A stretch of 64,000 bases of DNA from Candidatus Coatesiibacteriota bacterium (GTDB lineage: Bacteria > RBG-13-66-14 > B26-G2 > JAUVZD01): the NCBI GenBank assembly GCA_030602715.1, contig JAUVZD010000009.1, positions 1-64,000 of the forward strand, in the 5' to 3' direction. Positions 32,546 to 42,500 of this stretch are shown in pieces (positions within the stretch are counted from its first letter, which is position 1; every line of letters starts with the position of its first letter). The translations under genes and the position numbers were made by a program. Below the pieces are notes generated by a model. It did not search any database. It saw only the letters and a list, made by a program, of their open reading frames with translations, and had not been told where the DNA came from.

Positions 32546-34699
32546 CTACTCCCCCTCCACTATAACCTTAGTAAAATCAGCCAGTGAGAGGAAGAAGTCG
32601 GCTATCTCCTCCATCAGCGCCAGGCGGTTGGAGCGTTTTACCTCATCCTCGTCCATCACCAGCACATCATCAAAGAAGGTGTCCACTGCGGGGCGCAGGG
32701 TTGCCAAGCGCTTGAAGGCGGAGAGATAGTCGCCTGCGCTTACCGCCTTCTCTATCTGTCCCTGAGTCTTGGCGAACTGTTTATATAGCTCTTGCTCCGC
32801 AGGCTCGGAAAGCCCCTCAACTTTCAACTCACCCCAGGTCAGCTCCCTCTCCCGTCCCTGACGGACTATGTTTATCACCCGCTTGAAGGCTACCGCCACC
32901 CCGTCAAAGTCGGGCAGGGCGGTGAGCGCCTGCAAGCCCTTAGCCCGCCGGCAAGCCTCGGCGGGGTCGGTAAGTCGCTCGCCGATAGCCGCCTCCGCCA
33001 GGTCGTAGCGGATGTGGTGCTCGGCGAGCAGTCCCCGCAAGCGCCGGGAGATGAAGGCCAGCAGACCCTTGGCGACGCTCTCCGGGTCGGCGTCGGAGGG
33101 AAACTTGTCCCCCAAATTGTTGAGCGCCAGTTTGACAGCGGCGGGCATATCCATCCGCCAGGCGTCTGCACCGGGCAGGTCGCCATTCTCGTCCCTGGTG
33201 TCCAGCAGCACCGCCAGAAACCCCAGAGCCTGCCTTCGCAGGGCGAAGGGGTCCTCGGAGCCGGTGGGCGCCATCCCCAGAGCGAAGCATCCCGCCAGCG
33301 TATCCAGCCGGTCACAGATGGAGAGCAGGCGACCGAGCTTGGTGGTGGGCAGTTCCCCGCCCGACGCCCGGGGCATATAGTGTTCAGCTATCGCCCGGCA
33401 TACCCGTTGTGGATAGCCGGCGTCCTGGGCGTAGTATCCGCCCATAGTCCCCTGCAGGGAGGAGAACTCCTTCTCCTGCACCATCAGGCTGGCAAGGTCG
33501 GCTTTCGCCAGGCGGACGCCGTCGCTCATCTCCTTCTCATCCAAGCCCAGCCCCAGTTCCTCATTCAGTCGGGTGGCAAGCGCCTGCAGGCGGTCGCCCT
33601 TTTCCGCCACCGTGCCTAAGCCCTCAATGAACAGTATTCCGGAGAGGTCCCCGGCGATGGCGTCTATGCCCCGCTTGCGGTCCTCCTCATAGAAGAAGCT
33701 GGCGTCGTTTAGGCGGGCGGTTATCTCCTGCTGATAGCCCCGCAGGATGGTTGCGGAGGCTCCCCTCCTGCCGTTGTGGAAGGCTATGAAATGGGGGAGG
33801 AGCTCGCCGTCTTTTGAAGTCAAAGGGAAGAAGCGCTGGTAGCCCACCAGGGCGGAGACGATGACCTCTCCAGGGAGGCGGAGATGGCGGGGGTCAAAGG
33901 CGCCCAGCACGGCGACCGGATTCTCCATGGTGTTTGCCACCTGGTCCATCAGCCAGTCGTAGTCGGGGAGTGAGCCCTTCACCTTCTCCAGGAGCTTCTT
34001 TGCCTGGGCGCGCATGGTCGCCTTGCGCTTGGCGCGCTCCACGATGACGCCGTTCTTCTTCAGCAGGGGGAGTAGCTGTTTAGCATCAGGAATGGAGATG
34101 CGCTTCCCTCCGGCTGGGACGCGATGCCCGTAGGTGAATCGCCCGGCGCGCAAGCCGGCGAATTCCAGGGGGACCACCTGCTCATCTGCCAGCGCCAGAA
34201 GCCACCTGATGGGGCGGGGGAAGAGGACACCGCTCTGGTTCCAGCGCATGGTCTTGGGGAAGGAGAGGCGGGCTAGACAAGCGGGGAGGTGTTCGGCGAG
34301 CGCCTGCTCCGCGCTGAGTGCTGGTAAGGTCTTCTTGTAAGCTAAATAGGGACCACGATCACTCTCACTTACAGTACATTCCTGAAGAGAGACTCCTTGT
34401 CTTTTGGCGAAGCCAATGGCGGCTTCAGTAGGTTTTCCATCCTCTGTGTAAGCAACTTTCATAGGGGGACCTAATACGAATTCCAACTTAGGGATTTGCA
34501 GTGCCTGCAAGCCGGAGAGGATGAGAATGAAACGCCGGGGGGTGGAATGTGCTTGAATTTTCCTGCAAGAGAGGCGAGTTTCGGAAAGAAGCTCCTCTGC
34601 CAGGCGTTTCAACTGCTCCTCGCCCCGGGGCAGGTCCGCCGGGGGAAGCTCCTCACAGCCTATCTCCAAAACGAAGGTTATGGTGGATTTTTTCGCCAA
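32546..34699 (-). CDS. glyS: Glycyl-tRNA synthetase beta subunit
   Basis: A 717-residue protein of the bacterial alpha2-beta2 GlyRS. It opens with the conserved VLEIGCEELPPADLP, then HSTPRRF, FPKTMRW, PIRWLLAL, TYGHR and, in the HD-like part, EFSSLQGTMGGYYA, ending in the tRNA-binding domain (TFFDDVLVMDEDEVKRSNRLALM). It provides tRNA recognition for glycine charging. It starts with TTG at 34699, one base after the glyQ stop, so translation is coupled. glyQS here replaces the single-chain GlyRS of many other bacteria. Confidence 0.96.
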   Translation of the reverse strand: MAKKSTITFVLEIGCEELPPADLPRGEEQLKRLAEELLSETRLSCRKIQAHSTPRRFILILSGLQALQIPKLEFVLGPPMKVAYTEDGKPTEAAIGFAKRQGVSLQECTVSESDRGPYLAYKKTLPALSAEQALAEHLPACLARLSFPKTMRWNQSGVLFPRPIRWLLALADEQVVPLEFAGLRAGRFTYGHRVPAGGKRISIPDAKQLLPLLKKNGVIVERAKRKATMRAQAKKLLEKVKGSLPDYDWLMDQVANTMENPVAVLGAFDPRHLRLPGEVIVSALVGYQRFFPLTSKDGELLPHFIAFHNGRRGASATILRGYQQEITARLNDASFFYEEDRKRGIDAIAGDLSGILFIEGLGTVAEKGDRLQALATRLNEELGLGLDEKEMSDGVRLAKADLASLMVQEKEFSSLQGTMGGYYAQDAGYPQRVCRAIAEHYMPRASGGELPTTKLGRLLSICDRLDTLAGCFALGMAPTGSEDPFALRRQALGFLAVLLDTRDENGDLPGADAWRMDMPAAVKLALNNLGDKFPSDADPESVAKGLLAFISRRLRGLLAEHHIRYDLAEAAIGERLTDPAEACRRAKGLQALTALPDFDGVAVAFKRVINIVRQGRERELTWGELKVEGLSEPAEQELYKQFAKTQGQIEKAVSAGDYLSAFKRLATLRPAVDTFFDDVLVMDEDEVKRSNRLALMEEIADFFLSLADFTKVIVEGE

Positions 34700-34700
34700 T

Positions 34701-35585
34701 TCAGCCCAGCTCCCCTATTCGCTCCAGATGACGCTTGGCGCAGAGGCGGGATAATTTGCGGATTCTTCCGATGTATGCGGTTCGCTCGGTTACGCCGATA
34801 GCACCTCTGGCGTCCAAGATATTGAATGTGTGCGAGCATTTTAGCAGGAACTCGTAGGCGGGAAGGAGCAGGTCCTCCGAAAGCAGGCGATAGACCTCGG
34901 ACTCGTAGACCTTGAACAGTTCAAAGTTTACTTTCGTGTCCGCCTTCTCAAAGTTGTAGATGCTCTGCTCCCGCTCATCGGAGTAGCGCAGGTCGCGGTA
35001 GTTGACCCCACCGCCCCACTCCATCTCGTAAAAGCTCTCCACCCCGGCGAGATACATATTGATGCGCTCCACGCCGTAGGTTATCTCGCAGGTGATGGGG
35101 TTGAGGTCGTAGCCCCCCATCTGCTGAAAATAGGTGAACTGGGTTATCTCTATGCCGTCCAGAAGCACCTGCCAGCCCAGCCCCCAGGCGCCCAGGGTGG
35201 GCGATTCCCAGTCGTCCTCGTCCAGGCGCAGGTCGTGGTCGGCGAGGATTATGCCCAGCGCCGAAAGGCTCTCAAAATACTTCTGCATAATATCGTCCGG
35301 TGAGGGCTTGACCAGCACCTGAAACTGCAGGTGTTTCTCCACCCGGTGAGGGTTTTCGCCGTATCTGCCGTCCTTGGGGCGACGGCTGGGCTCGGCAAAA
35401 CATGCCCGCCAGGGGGATTTGCCCAGGGTGCCGAAGAAGGTGGAGGGATTGAAGGTGCCGGCGCCCTTCTCAATATCGTAGGGGAGCAGGACCACACAGC
35501 CCTCCCGGTTCCAGAAGTTATAGAGCTTGAGGAGGATGTCCTGGACGGTGGAGGGGGGCGCTTTTTTCTGTTTGCCCTTAGCCAT
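34701..35585 (-). CDS. glyQ: Glycyl-tRNA synthetase alpha subunit
   Basis: A 294-residue catalytic subunit: LYNFWNREGCVVLLPYD, GAGTFNPSTFFG, WRACFAEPSRRPKDGRYGENP, LGWQVLLDGIEITQFTYFQQ and ITYGVERINMYL, all typical of GlyQ. It forms glycyl-adenylate and works with GlyS directly downstream. The leading residues (MAKGKQKKAPPS) are a basic extension before the usual TVQDILLKL start. Confidence 0.96.
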   Translation of the reverse strand: MAKGKQKKAPPSTVQDILLKLYNFWNREGCVVLLPYDIEKGAGTFNPSTFFGTLGKSPWRACFAEPSRRPKDGRYGENPHRVEKHLQFQVLVKPSPDDIMQKYFESLSALGIILADHDLRLDEDDWESPTLGAWGLGWQVLLDGIEITQFTYFQQMGGYDLNPITCEITYGVERINMYLAGVESFYEMEWGGGVNYRDLRYSDEREQSIYNFEKADTKVNFELFKVYESEVYRLLSEDLLLPAYEFLLKCSHTFNILDARGAIGVTERTAYIGRIRKLSRLCAKRHLERIGELG

Positions 35586-35664
35586 AGCGATAATGCCAAG
35601 TATAGGTTAGGGGGAGGGGAAATTCAAGGGGGAAATTTTTTTTGGGTGGTGGGGGGGTTGAATC

Positions 35665-35847
35665 TTATATAATATCAGGAACCTTAGTAGCCCTAGGTTC
35701 CTCAAAATGCAATTCAATAGCCTCCTTCAAATTTTCCAAAGCCTCCTTCTTGGTCCTTCCCTGGCTGGCTACATCAACATCAAGACATTGAGCCACATGC
35801 CATTCGCCTTTCTGCCAAACGCTTGCATTGAAACTGGTCTCACTCAT
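35665..35847 (-). CDS. HicB-like protein without adjacent HicA
   Basis: A 60-residue protein from the ATG at 35847, which has AAAGGAGGT upstream. A longer frame to 35946 would overlap the acetyltransferase and lacks a site. The sequence (FNASVWQKGEWHVAQCLDVDVASQG, TKKEALENLKEAIELHFEE) is the partial RNase H fold of HicB antitoxins. No HicA double-stranded-RNA-binding-fold toxin is seen on either side (80 bp to glyQ, 90 bp to the acetyltransferase), and there is no HTH domain. It is probably a solitary HicB-like protein, not a complete toxin-antitoxin pair. Confidence 0.78.
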   Translation of the reverse strand: MSETSFNASVWQKGEWHVAQCLDVDVASQGRTKKEALENLKEAIELHFEEPRATKVPDII

Positions 35848-35936
35848 ATTTAAGTGACCTCCTTTAAGTTTTCTTTGCATAAATCGTAGCAGATGTTGGT
35901 TGGGATTTCTATTAGTAATCAGGATTGAGAATTTGC

Positions 35937-37112
35937 CTAAAACCAATGGAACATATACGGCTTGTGGAGGGCGAACAGCTCATCCAGTGCCTTAATGTTT
36001 ACATCTTCTGAGAATTGGATGAGGTGATAATCCAACGCAGTGTGAAAGCTGATGAAGTTGGTGTAGAGCTGGGCTAAGGTCTGAATTGAGGTGGAGAGCT
36101 GGGGCTGTTCCGCCTTTGTCTGCACACATTTTCCGTCTTTGAATAGCAGATCTATCGGGCGCTCGTTCCAGGGCGCATGCTCATCCTGCAGGCGCAGGGA
36201 GAAGCCAAGTTCCTTATCCAGCTTATTGTATGGTCTAGCCTGGAAGGCTTGGGCTACATCCACCAGGCGCAGCGTTATCCCCGGACGGATGTAACAGTCC
36301 ACCCGGGGGTTGCGCAGATAAAGATGGTAGGGCGCATCCGGGTGGCTGAATAGACGCACCTTCTTGAACTGGGCGCTGTGATTGTGAATGAACCACATAA
36401 ACGCCCGCTCAGTCTCATTATCCAGAGTGTAGAGCTCCCAAACCTCCATCCGCTTCTCTTTCTGATTATTTGCCCAGCGCATGTAGCCCCGAAGCTCTCC
36501 CGCTGTATCATGATAGGCGACTATATAGGGCTTGTCGTCCTCATATTCCTGCAGAAAAAGGGATAATTGTTCGCTGTCAAGCTGCACGAAGAGGTTGCTC
36601 TTTTCGGCAATCTTTCGGTATATGGGAAGGAGTTTGCCTGCGCTTCTTCGGTCAGCTTTGAGCCAGATGAAGGAACCGCTGGGAGCCCTGGGCGGAAACA
36701 TGTCCTTAAACTCAAAGTCCCAGCGCCGAAACTCCGAGACCTGCTCCCAGCCCAAGGGGTGATAGTAAAAGAACTCGGCAGCCCACAGGATGGAGAGGGG
36801 CACTTTATTCCTGCGCATATCGGCGATGGAGTGGACCATAAGTTCCTGCATACAACCCTTCCTGCGATGGGCGGGGTCGGATGCAACCCAGGAGATTCCC
36901 CCAGCGGGGATGAGTTTCCCGCCCATATAAATTTTGAAGGGGATGGTATGGGAGCAGGCAACCAGGTGCCCGTCGGCAAAATAGCCGATGAGTTGATCAA
37001 TTTTGAGCTCGGTGAAGGGTGGTCGGCGAAAATAAGCATCGTCCAAGGAGAATGAGTATTTCAGCAGTTCCTTGAGCGCTGGTAAGTCCTTTTGAGTGAG
37101 GGGCCGGATCAT
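35937..37112 (-). CDS. Eis-like GNAT acetyltransferase
   Basis: A 391-residue protein. The N-terminal GNAT has IPFKIYMGGKLIPAGGISWV and ASDPAHRRKGCMQELM (acetyl-CoA loop RRKGCM). It is followed by a second degenerate GNAT-like half and a C-terminal sterol-carrier-like region, the usual build of the Eis family (about 400 aa). Eis proteins acetylate several amines of aminoglycosides or lysines of proteins; the native substrate here is unknown. It is in a minus-strand run after murE. Confidence 0.85.
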   Translation of the reverse strand: MIRPLTQKDLPALKELLKYSFSLDDAYFRRPPFTELKIDQLIGYFADGHLVACSHTIPFKIYMGGKLIPAGGISWVASDPAHRRKGCMQELMVHSIADMRRNKVPLSILWAAEFFYYHPLGWEQVSEFRRWDFEFKDMFPPRAPSGSFIWLKADRRSAGKLLPIYRKIAEKSNLFVQLDSEQLSLFLQEYEDDKPYIVAYHDTAGELRGYMRWANNQKEKRMEVWELYTLDNETERAFMWFIHNHSAQFKKVRLFSHPDAPYHLYLRNPRVDCYIRPGITLRLVDVAQAFQARPYNKLDKELGFSLRLQDEHAPWNERPIDLLFKDGKCVQTKAEQPQLSTSIQTLAQLYTNFISFHTALDYHLIQFSEDVNIKALDELFALHKPYMFHWF

Positions 37113-37152
37113 GGGTGGGCTCCTTTAGTAAATAGTCCCCCTATTAATGTGT

Positions 37153-38715
37153 TTACCTCTCAACACCCCACCCCATCTCCCTCAATATCTCCTCGGCTAC
37201 ATCGGCATCCTTGTGGGGAATCTTGCCCTCGGCAGTGATGATGTAGGGCTCGTGCCCCTTGCCGGCGATGAGCACCACATCGCCGTGTTCGGCTCGCCTG
37301 AGGGCCTCGGCGATTGCCTCCCTGCGGTCCAGGATGATGAGGTAGTCCTCTCGCTCCTTGGCGCCGGCTTGTTCAGCGCCGGAGGCGACATCCAGGGCTA
37401 TCTCCAGCGGGTCCTCGTCGTAGGGGTCGTCGGTGGTGATTATCGCCAGATCCGCCAGGCGGGCGGCTACTTCCCCCATCTGCGGTCGCTTGCCCACATC
37501 CCGCCGACCGGTAGCCCCGAAGACGATTATAATGCGACGGGCGGAGGGAAGGGTGTCGGAGACGGTGGAGAGTAGAGTCTCCAGGCTGTCCGGGGCGTGG
37601 GCGTAGTCCACCAGGACGGTAAAGGGCTGGTGGAGATAGACGCTCTGGGTGCGACCGGGGGGAGCCGGGGCGTCCGCCAGGTAGCTGACTACCTTATTCA
37701 GGTCTATGCCCAGAGCAAGAGCCGAGGTTGCGGCGGCTAAGCCGTTGTAGAGGTTCATCAGCCCCAGAGCGGGAAGCTGGACATTCTCCTCCTTATCTTG
37801 GAATACAAGCCTGGCGCGGATGAACCCAAAGGTCACGCGCACATCCACAGCCTGGAGTATGCCGGAGAGCGACCTGGACAGGTCCTTGTGCTCTCCAAGC
37901 GCCTTCTTCGGCTCGGTGGTGGTGAAGCCGAAGCAGGGAAAATCGCGGCAAGCGAGCGAAAGCATCTTTATGCCATATTCGTCGTCCAGATTGGCGCAGA
38001 CGAAAGAATCCTTGCTCTTCAGCAGGCGGAGTATGTTTGCTTTGGCTTTGAAATACCCCTCCATATCCCGGTGCAGGTCCAGGTGGTCACGAGCCAGGTT
38101 GGTGAAGACAGCGCCATCAAGCCAGAGCCCCTCCACCCTCCCCAGAGACAGCCCGTGGGAGCTTATCTCCAGCACCGCATAGCTGGCTCCCTCATCCACA
38201 GCCCGGCGCAGGAAGCGTTGTAAGGAGGGTATCTCCGGAGTGGTGCGACCGGTATATTCCAGCTCGCCTGAACCGATGCGCCGACCGACGGTGGTGGAGA
38301 GGACGGTGGGGCACCCATCACTTGCCAGGATTTTCTCCAGATAGAAGCAGGTGGTGGTCTTTCCCCCGGTTCCGGTCACCCCGATGGTGGTCATCTCCCG
38401 GCTGGGCAGACCCCAGAGAAGCTCGCTTACCCTCGCCAGAGCACTGCGCACCGAGGGGACGACTATCTGCTCGCAGTCAAGTTGGGGGAGAGAGCGCTCA
38501 CAAAGCAGAGCAGTCGCTTTGGCGGTGAGGGCATCCGGGGCGAAGTGGTGACCGTCATAGCGCTCGCCGGGGATGCAGGCGAAGAGGTCGCCACTTTCCA
38601 CCTCCCGGCTGTCGGTAGCCAGGCCGGTTATCTTTGCCTTCCCTTTGCCTGCTAATTCAGCTCTATCCAGGGATTTGGCAATCTCGCCGGTGGTGTGGGG
38701 CTTGGTCGGTGGCAT
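37153..38715 (-). CDS. murE: UDP-N-acetylmuramyl-tripeptide synthetase MurE
   Basis: A 520-residue Mur ligase. It has ITGLATDSREVESGDLFACIPG at the start, the ATP loop GVTGTGGKTTT, TTPEIPSL, EISSHGL, FTNLARDHLDLH with the carbamylated-lysine region KAKANIL, VDYAHAPDSLE, FGATGRRD and KGHEPY. It adds the third amino acid of the peptidoglycan stem. The specificity motif reads DDPY (residues 429-432) instead of the DNPR typical of meso-diaminopimelate enzymes, so the added amino acid is uncertain. It stands outside any mur/fts cluster in this window. Confidence 0.93.
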   Translation of the reverse strand: MPPTKPHTTGEIAKSLDRAELAGKGKAKITGLATDSREVESGDLFACIPGERYDGHHFAPDALTAKATALLCERSLPQLDCEQIVVPSVRSALARVSELLWGLPSREMTTIGVTGTGGKTTTCFYLEKILASDGCPTVLSTTVGRRIGSGELEYTGRTTPEIPSLQRFLRRAVDEGASYAVLEISSHGLSLGRVEGLWLDGAVFTNLARDHLDLHRDMEGYFKAKANILRLLKSKDSFVCANLDDEYGIKMLSLACRDFPCFGFTTTEPKKALGEHKDLSRSLSGILQAVDVRVTFGFIRARLVFQDKEENVQLPALGLMNLYNGLAAATSALALGIDLNKVVSYLADAPAPPGRTQSVYLHQPFTVLVDYAHAPDSLETLLSTVSDTLPSARRIIIVFGATGRRDVGKRPQMGEVAARLADLAIITTDDPYDEDPLEIALDVASGAEQAGAKEREDYLIILDRREAIAEALRRAEHGDVVLIAGKGHEPYIITAEGKIPHKDADVAEEILREMGWGVER

Positions 38716-38766
38716 ACCACTCCTTATTGCGGCGGTGTTCTATAGCTTACTTTTTAAATGAACCGT

Positions 38767-39405
38767 TTAGGGGATCTCTAATGTGGGATCCAGTTCGTGG
38801 GCTTTTTGAAAGCATTGATCGGCTTCATTTGAGCGTCCCAGTTGCTTTAGCGCAATGCCTTTTTTGTAGTATGCTTTGGCATAATTGGGGTCAATATCCA
38901 GAACCCGGTCACAGTATTCTATCGCTTCTTCATATTTTCCTAAATACATAAGCGAAAGACCGGTGTTGATGAGTGCTTTGATATTATCGGGGTCAATCTC
39001 TAGAACGCTCTCAAAACAATCTATCGCTTCCTGATATTTGCCTAAGGCGGAAAGAGCGATACCTTTGTTGTTGAATGCTTCTGCATAATCGGGGTCAATC
39101 TCCAAAGCACTGTCAAAACACTCTATAGCTTCTGCATACTCGCCCAAAGATAATAGAGCGCAGCCTTTGTTCAAGTATGCATCCACAAAATTGGGGCTGT
39201 TCTCCAAAACCAGGTCATAGCATTCTACCGCTTCCTCAAATCTGCCTAACGCAAGGAGATGGTTGCCTTTGTTGAAGTATTCTGCAATTTCTTTGGGGCT
39301 TAACTCCGTCTCGGAGTGGGCTATTGGTTGAAACGATATTTGAGCGAGAAGTATGCACAAAGCTGCAAGAGATAAGGATGTGAAGTTTTTCTTAAATGTA
39401 TTCAT
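38767..39405 (-). CDS. Secreted tetratricopeptide-repeat protein
   Basis: A 212-residue protein with a signal peptide (AALCILLAQISFQPIAHS) and five consecutive TPR units of 34 residues with the canonical pattern (A.....G..L..LG.YEEAI.C.D..LEIDP). Repeats 2-4 are close copies of each other in protein and DNA. It is exported, so a periplasmic scaffold. The final repeat is KAYYKKGIALKQLGRSNEA. No partner is indicated by context. Confidence 0.88.
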   Translation of the reverse strand: MNTFKKNFTSLSLAALCILLAQISFQPIAHSETELSPKEIAEYFNKGNHLLALGRFEEAVECYDLVLENSPNFVDAYLNKGCALLSLGEYAEAIECFDSALEIDPDYAEAFNNKGIALSALGKYQEAIDCFESVLEIDPDNIKALINTGLSLMYLGKYEEAIEYCDRVLDIDPNYAKAYYKKGIALKQLGRSNEADQCFQKAHELDPTLEIP

Positions 39406-39479
39406 GTCCCTCCTAGGTGGGGCTGGAGAATCCTTTATAATACTAACATAATCTGCACCAGCGGTAATAGAAATTATAC

Positions 39480-39507
39480 TTGACTTTTTTCGCTTTGAGC
39501 TTATAAT
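39480..39507 (+). promoter_or_regulatory. Promoter of the giant GH20-like protein gene
   Basis: TTGACT, 16 bp, TATAAT, about 50 bp before the start codon. Confidence 0.65.
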
Positions 39508-39557
39508 ATTTTAGAGGGATATCTTTCTGCAGTTTATCTTATAATGGGGGTTTGGAT

Positions 39558-42500
39558 ATGAAGAGGATTATGGTTTCTTCGGCGATAGTTATTTTGAGCT
39601 TGCCTTGTGCTTCATCTGCTGAGCAGTGGGAACATAATAATTCTCCCATTAGGAATTTCTCATTTGAGACATACAGCCAGGAGACAGGGTTATTTGATAA
39701 TTGGGTTTATGGTAATCAGTTCATGGATCCGGAGGATTTTGGTCAGGATTTGGCGTATAGCCTTCATTACAGCGCCAGTGCGTATATAAAAGAGACAGAT
39801 ATAGGGCCTGAAGGTAGCTGTTATCTGCAGGCGGGGATTTTAGCTTCCCATGCGAACGATAGGTTTAACGGCAAGCCCTGTTACCTTGTAGCATTTATCA
39901 AATGCAAGAATGTTGAGTCAACTAATGGCGGGGGTGCGTTTGCCGAGATAAGGTTTCCGCCAGGTACTTATGAGACCACTTACACTTCCCCGATGCTGAC
40001 CGGCGACCATAACTGGTGTAAGTTGATCGTTCCATTCCCCTTCCCTCCTTATGAGGGAAGGTTTGATGTTCGTGTAGGTCTTAGGGACGCAACTGGTGAG
40101 GTGTGGATAGACTATGTGCAGATAGTGCAGATGGATACCATGCCGGAGACCATTGTGCTCACCGACTTGGAGAATCCCAGTTTTGACCGCGACCCCTATG
40201 CTTTGTACGGCTGGCCTTCGCAGACGGGAGAAAATACGACCATTGAGGAAGACGATGACAATTCCATGAACGGTCCCAACTCAGCCAAGTTCTACTTTGA
40301 CGTAGTCTCGCCTCCGAGCAACAGAACTTCATTACTTTACCAGGATATAAACACTAACACCCTTCCCTATACCTACTGCGCCTCAGCGTTCGTGAAGACG
40401 GAGAGTCTGCAATATGAGCAAAGCCCCCTCCATCCTGGGGCAAAGATACGAGTTCTCTACGAGGATAAATTGGATTGGTATTCTCAGAGCGTAACCGGCA
40501 CCAACACTTGGATAAAAATCCAGGGCATCTTTGATAAACCTAGAGGGACTTCCGATAGCTTGGAATTGAGGCTGGAGACCCTCGCCTCCTCCGGCACCGC
40601 CTGGTTTGACTGGGTGGCGCTCAAGCTGAACCCCATCCAGAATCCACATTTCAATGACTGGAGCCGGACTGAAGAAGAACCCAACTTGGTTGAATGGGAT
40701 CTGTATCAACTGAGCGGCAATGGTGAAGGGGGCTATACGGCTGAGGAAAGCCACTCCATGCCCTCATGCGGCTATGTGACTAATGGATCTATTGATTATG
40801 ATACGGTTTTGCGACAGTGGCTTTTTTATAGTTTTAGCCCTTCCCTGCGGGAAGGCGCAACCTACTTGGTGACCGGATGGATAAAAACTGTGGGAGTTTT
40901 GCCAAGTGAAGTATCACCCGGGGGTGACCCGTATCCTAATGGTGCATTCGTTCAAATAATAGGTTCCTCTGAAGAAACAAGTTATGAAGACATTGAACTT
41001 GTCCGCACGGAATGTCTTACCGGCAGCAACAACTGGCAAAAATTCTCCCTATGGTTCTCTCTTCCTCTGGACTACTTTATGGATGAAAACGACGGTCTCA
41101 CCACATTTGACCTTTTCTATATTCGCTGCTGCTTGCATTATGCTTCCGGCACAGCCTACTTTGATGACATCAACATCACCGAGCTGGAATCCACCGAGGA
41201 TGTGGCCACAGTCGTCCCCCAGCCCCAAGCCGTTGAATGCCGGGGCTACCACAGCGACCCCCTGGTTACTTTTGACGGCGGGATTGATGCGGTGACCATA
41301 TACTACACCCCCGATGCACTCCCTCATTTGTTTCTGGGTGATACTTATGAGTTCTCCGCCGAGAATCTGCGTCAGGAGCTCAACCGAGCCTTCTATGAGT
41401 GCGAGGGGGATGATGAAGATTATGATAGTGAAGGATGGGAGGGGATTAAGTATGACAATCCAATTGAGGAATACAAAGTGGTAGCTTTAGACAGTAATTT
41501 TATTTCCTTAGAATTGAACAAGCCCTGCATTGTGCTCGGTGACCCTGATAGGGATTTGTCCGTCAATCACCTCTTCCAGGCGGAGCTGGAGAAGCGGGGC
41601 ATAGTCCTACCCGAAGATTTTAACCCCGAGGGCTACATGATGGATATCGGTGAGGATATCATTCTCATCGCCGCCTCAGACCAGGATGGTGCGGGGTTGA
41701 CCAAGGGCGCGGGGAGTTTCTACGGCACCCAGACCCTCCTGCAGTTGCTGGATATTGAGGATAAAGCTAGATTGAAAGTTCCGGGGGAGGATTTTTACCG
41801 CAATACGGTGGTGGCTCCTGCCTGCTACATATACGACTTTCCGGATATGGAGTGGCGGGGGCAGATGACCATTATCGGGCATTGGCTGGAAGATTCGGAA
41901 ACCGATGTTTATCCCGGTTGGCGACTATATATGGAGACAGGATTCTGGGAAGATACCGATAATAATGTGATTCGTAACCAGAAGCTGTTTGCCAAGAAGA
42001 TGGCGAACTTCAAGATGAACCGACTTTCAGCATACTCCATGGTCTTCTTTTTCCTGGAATACGATGTTTTACCGCCTGTAGGTGAACCACAGGTTCCTTA
42101 CGATAAGAACTATGAGTATCTAGAGAGCTTGTTTAACTACTGTCGTAAACTGCACATAGAACCTATACCCATGATGGGTGACTACTACTTCGCCCTTCTG
42201 CGGCACAACGGCAACTGTCTGGAGTATATGATCTATGACAGCGAGTATATAGACGATAATAATCTTCGTCCCGGTCAAGTTGATTATTATGACCCGGTTC
42301 CTGATCAGAATACCTATCCGGTTCCTATGCCCCAGCCTTCCTGGGAGTTTACCATTGGAGAGAGTCTGGAGGAGAGGTATTACTTTGAACAACATAAGAT
42401 TAATGTGTGGGATGAGGATGTGGGAAATGGTGGGGGTCCGGGTTATGAGTTGAAATCCACTCTGGCCTATCGGGTCTGCTACAGGGAGGAAGAGGATGAG

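Noticed and set aside
35665-35847. Complete HicAB toxin-antitoxin system
   Set aside because: Only the HicB-like part is present; the spaces of about 80-90 bp on both sides cannot hold hicA.
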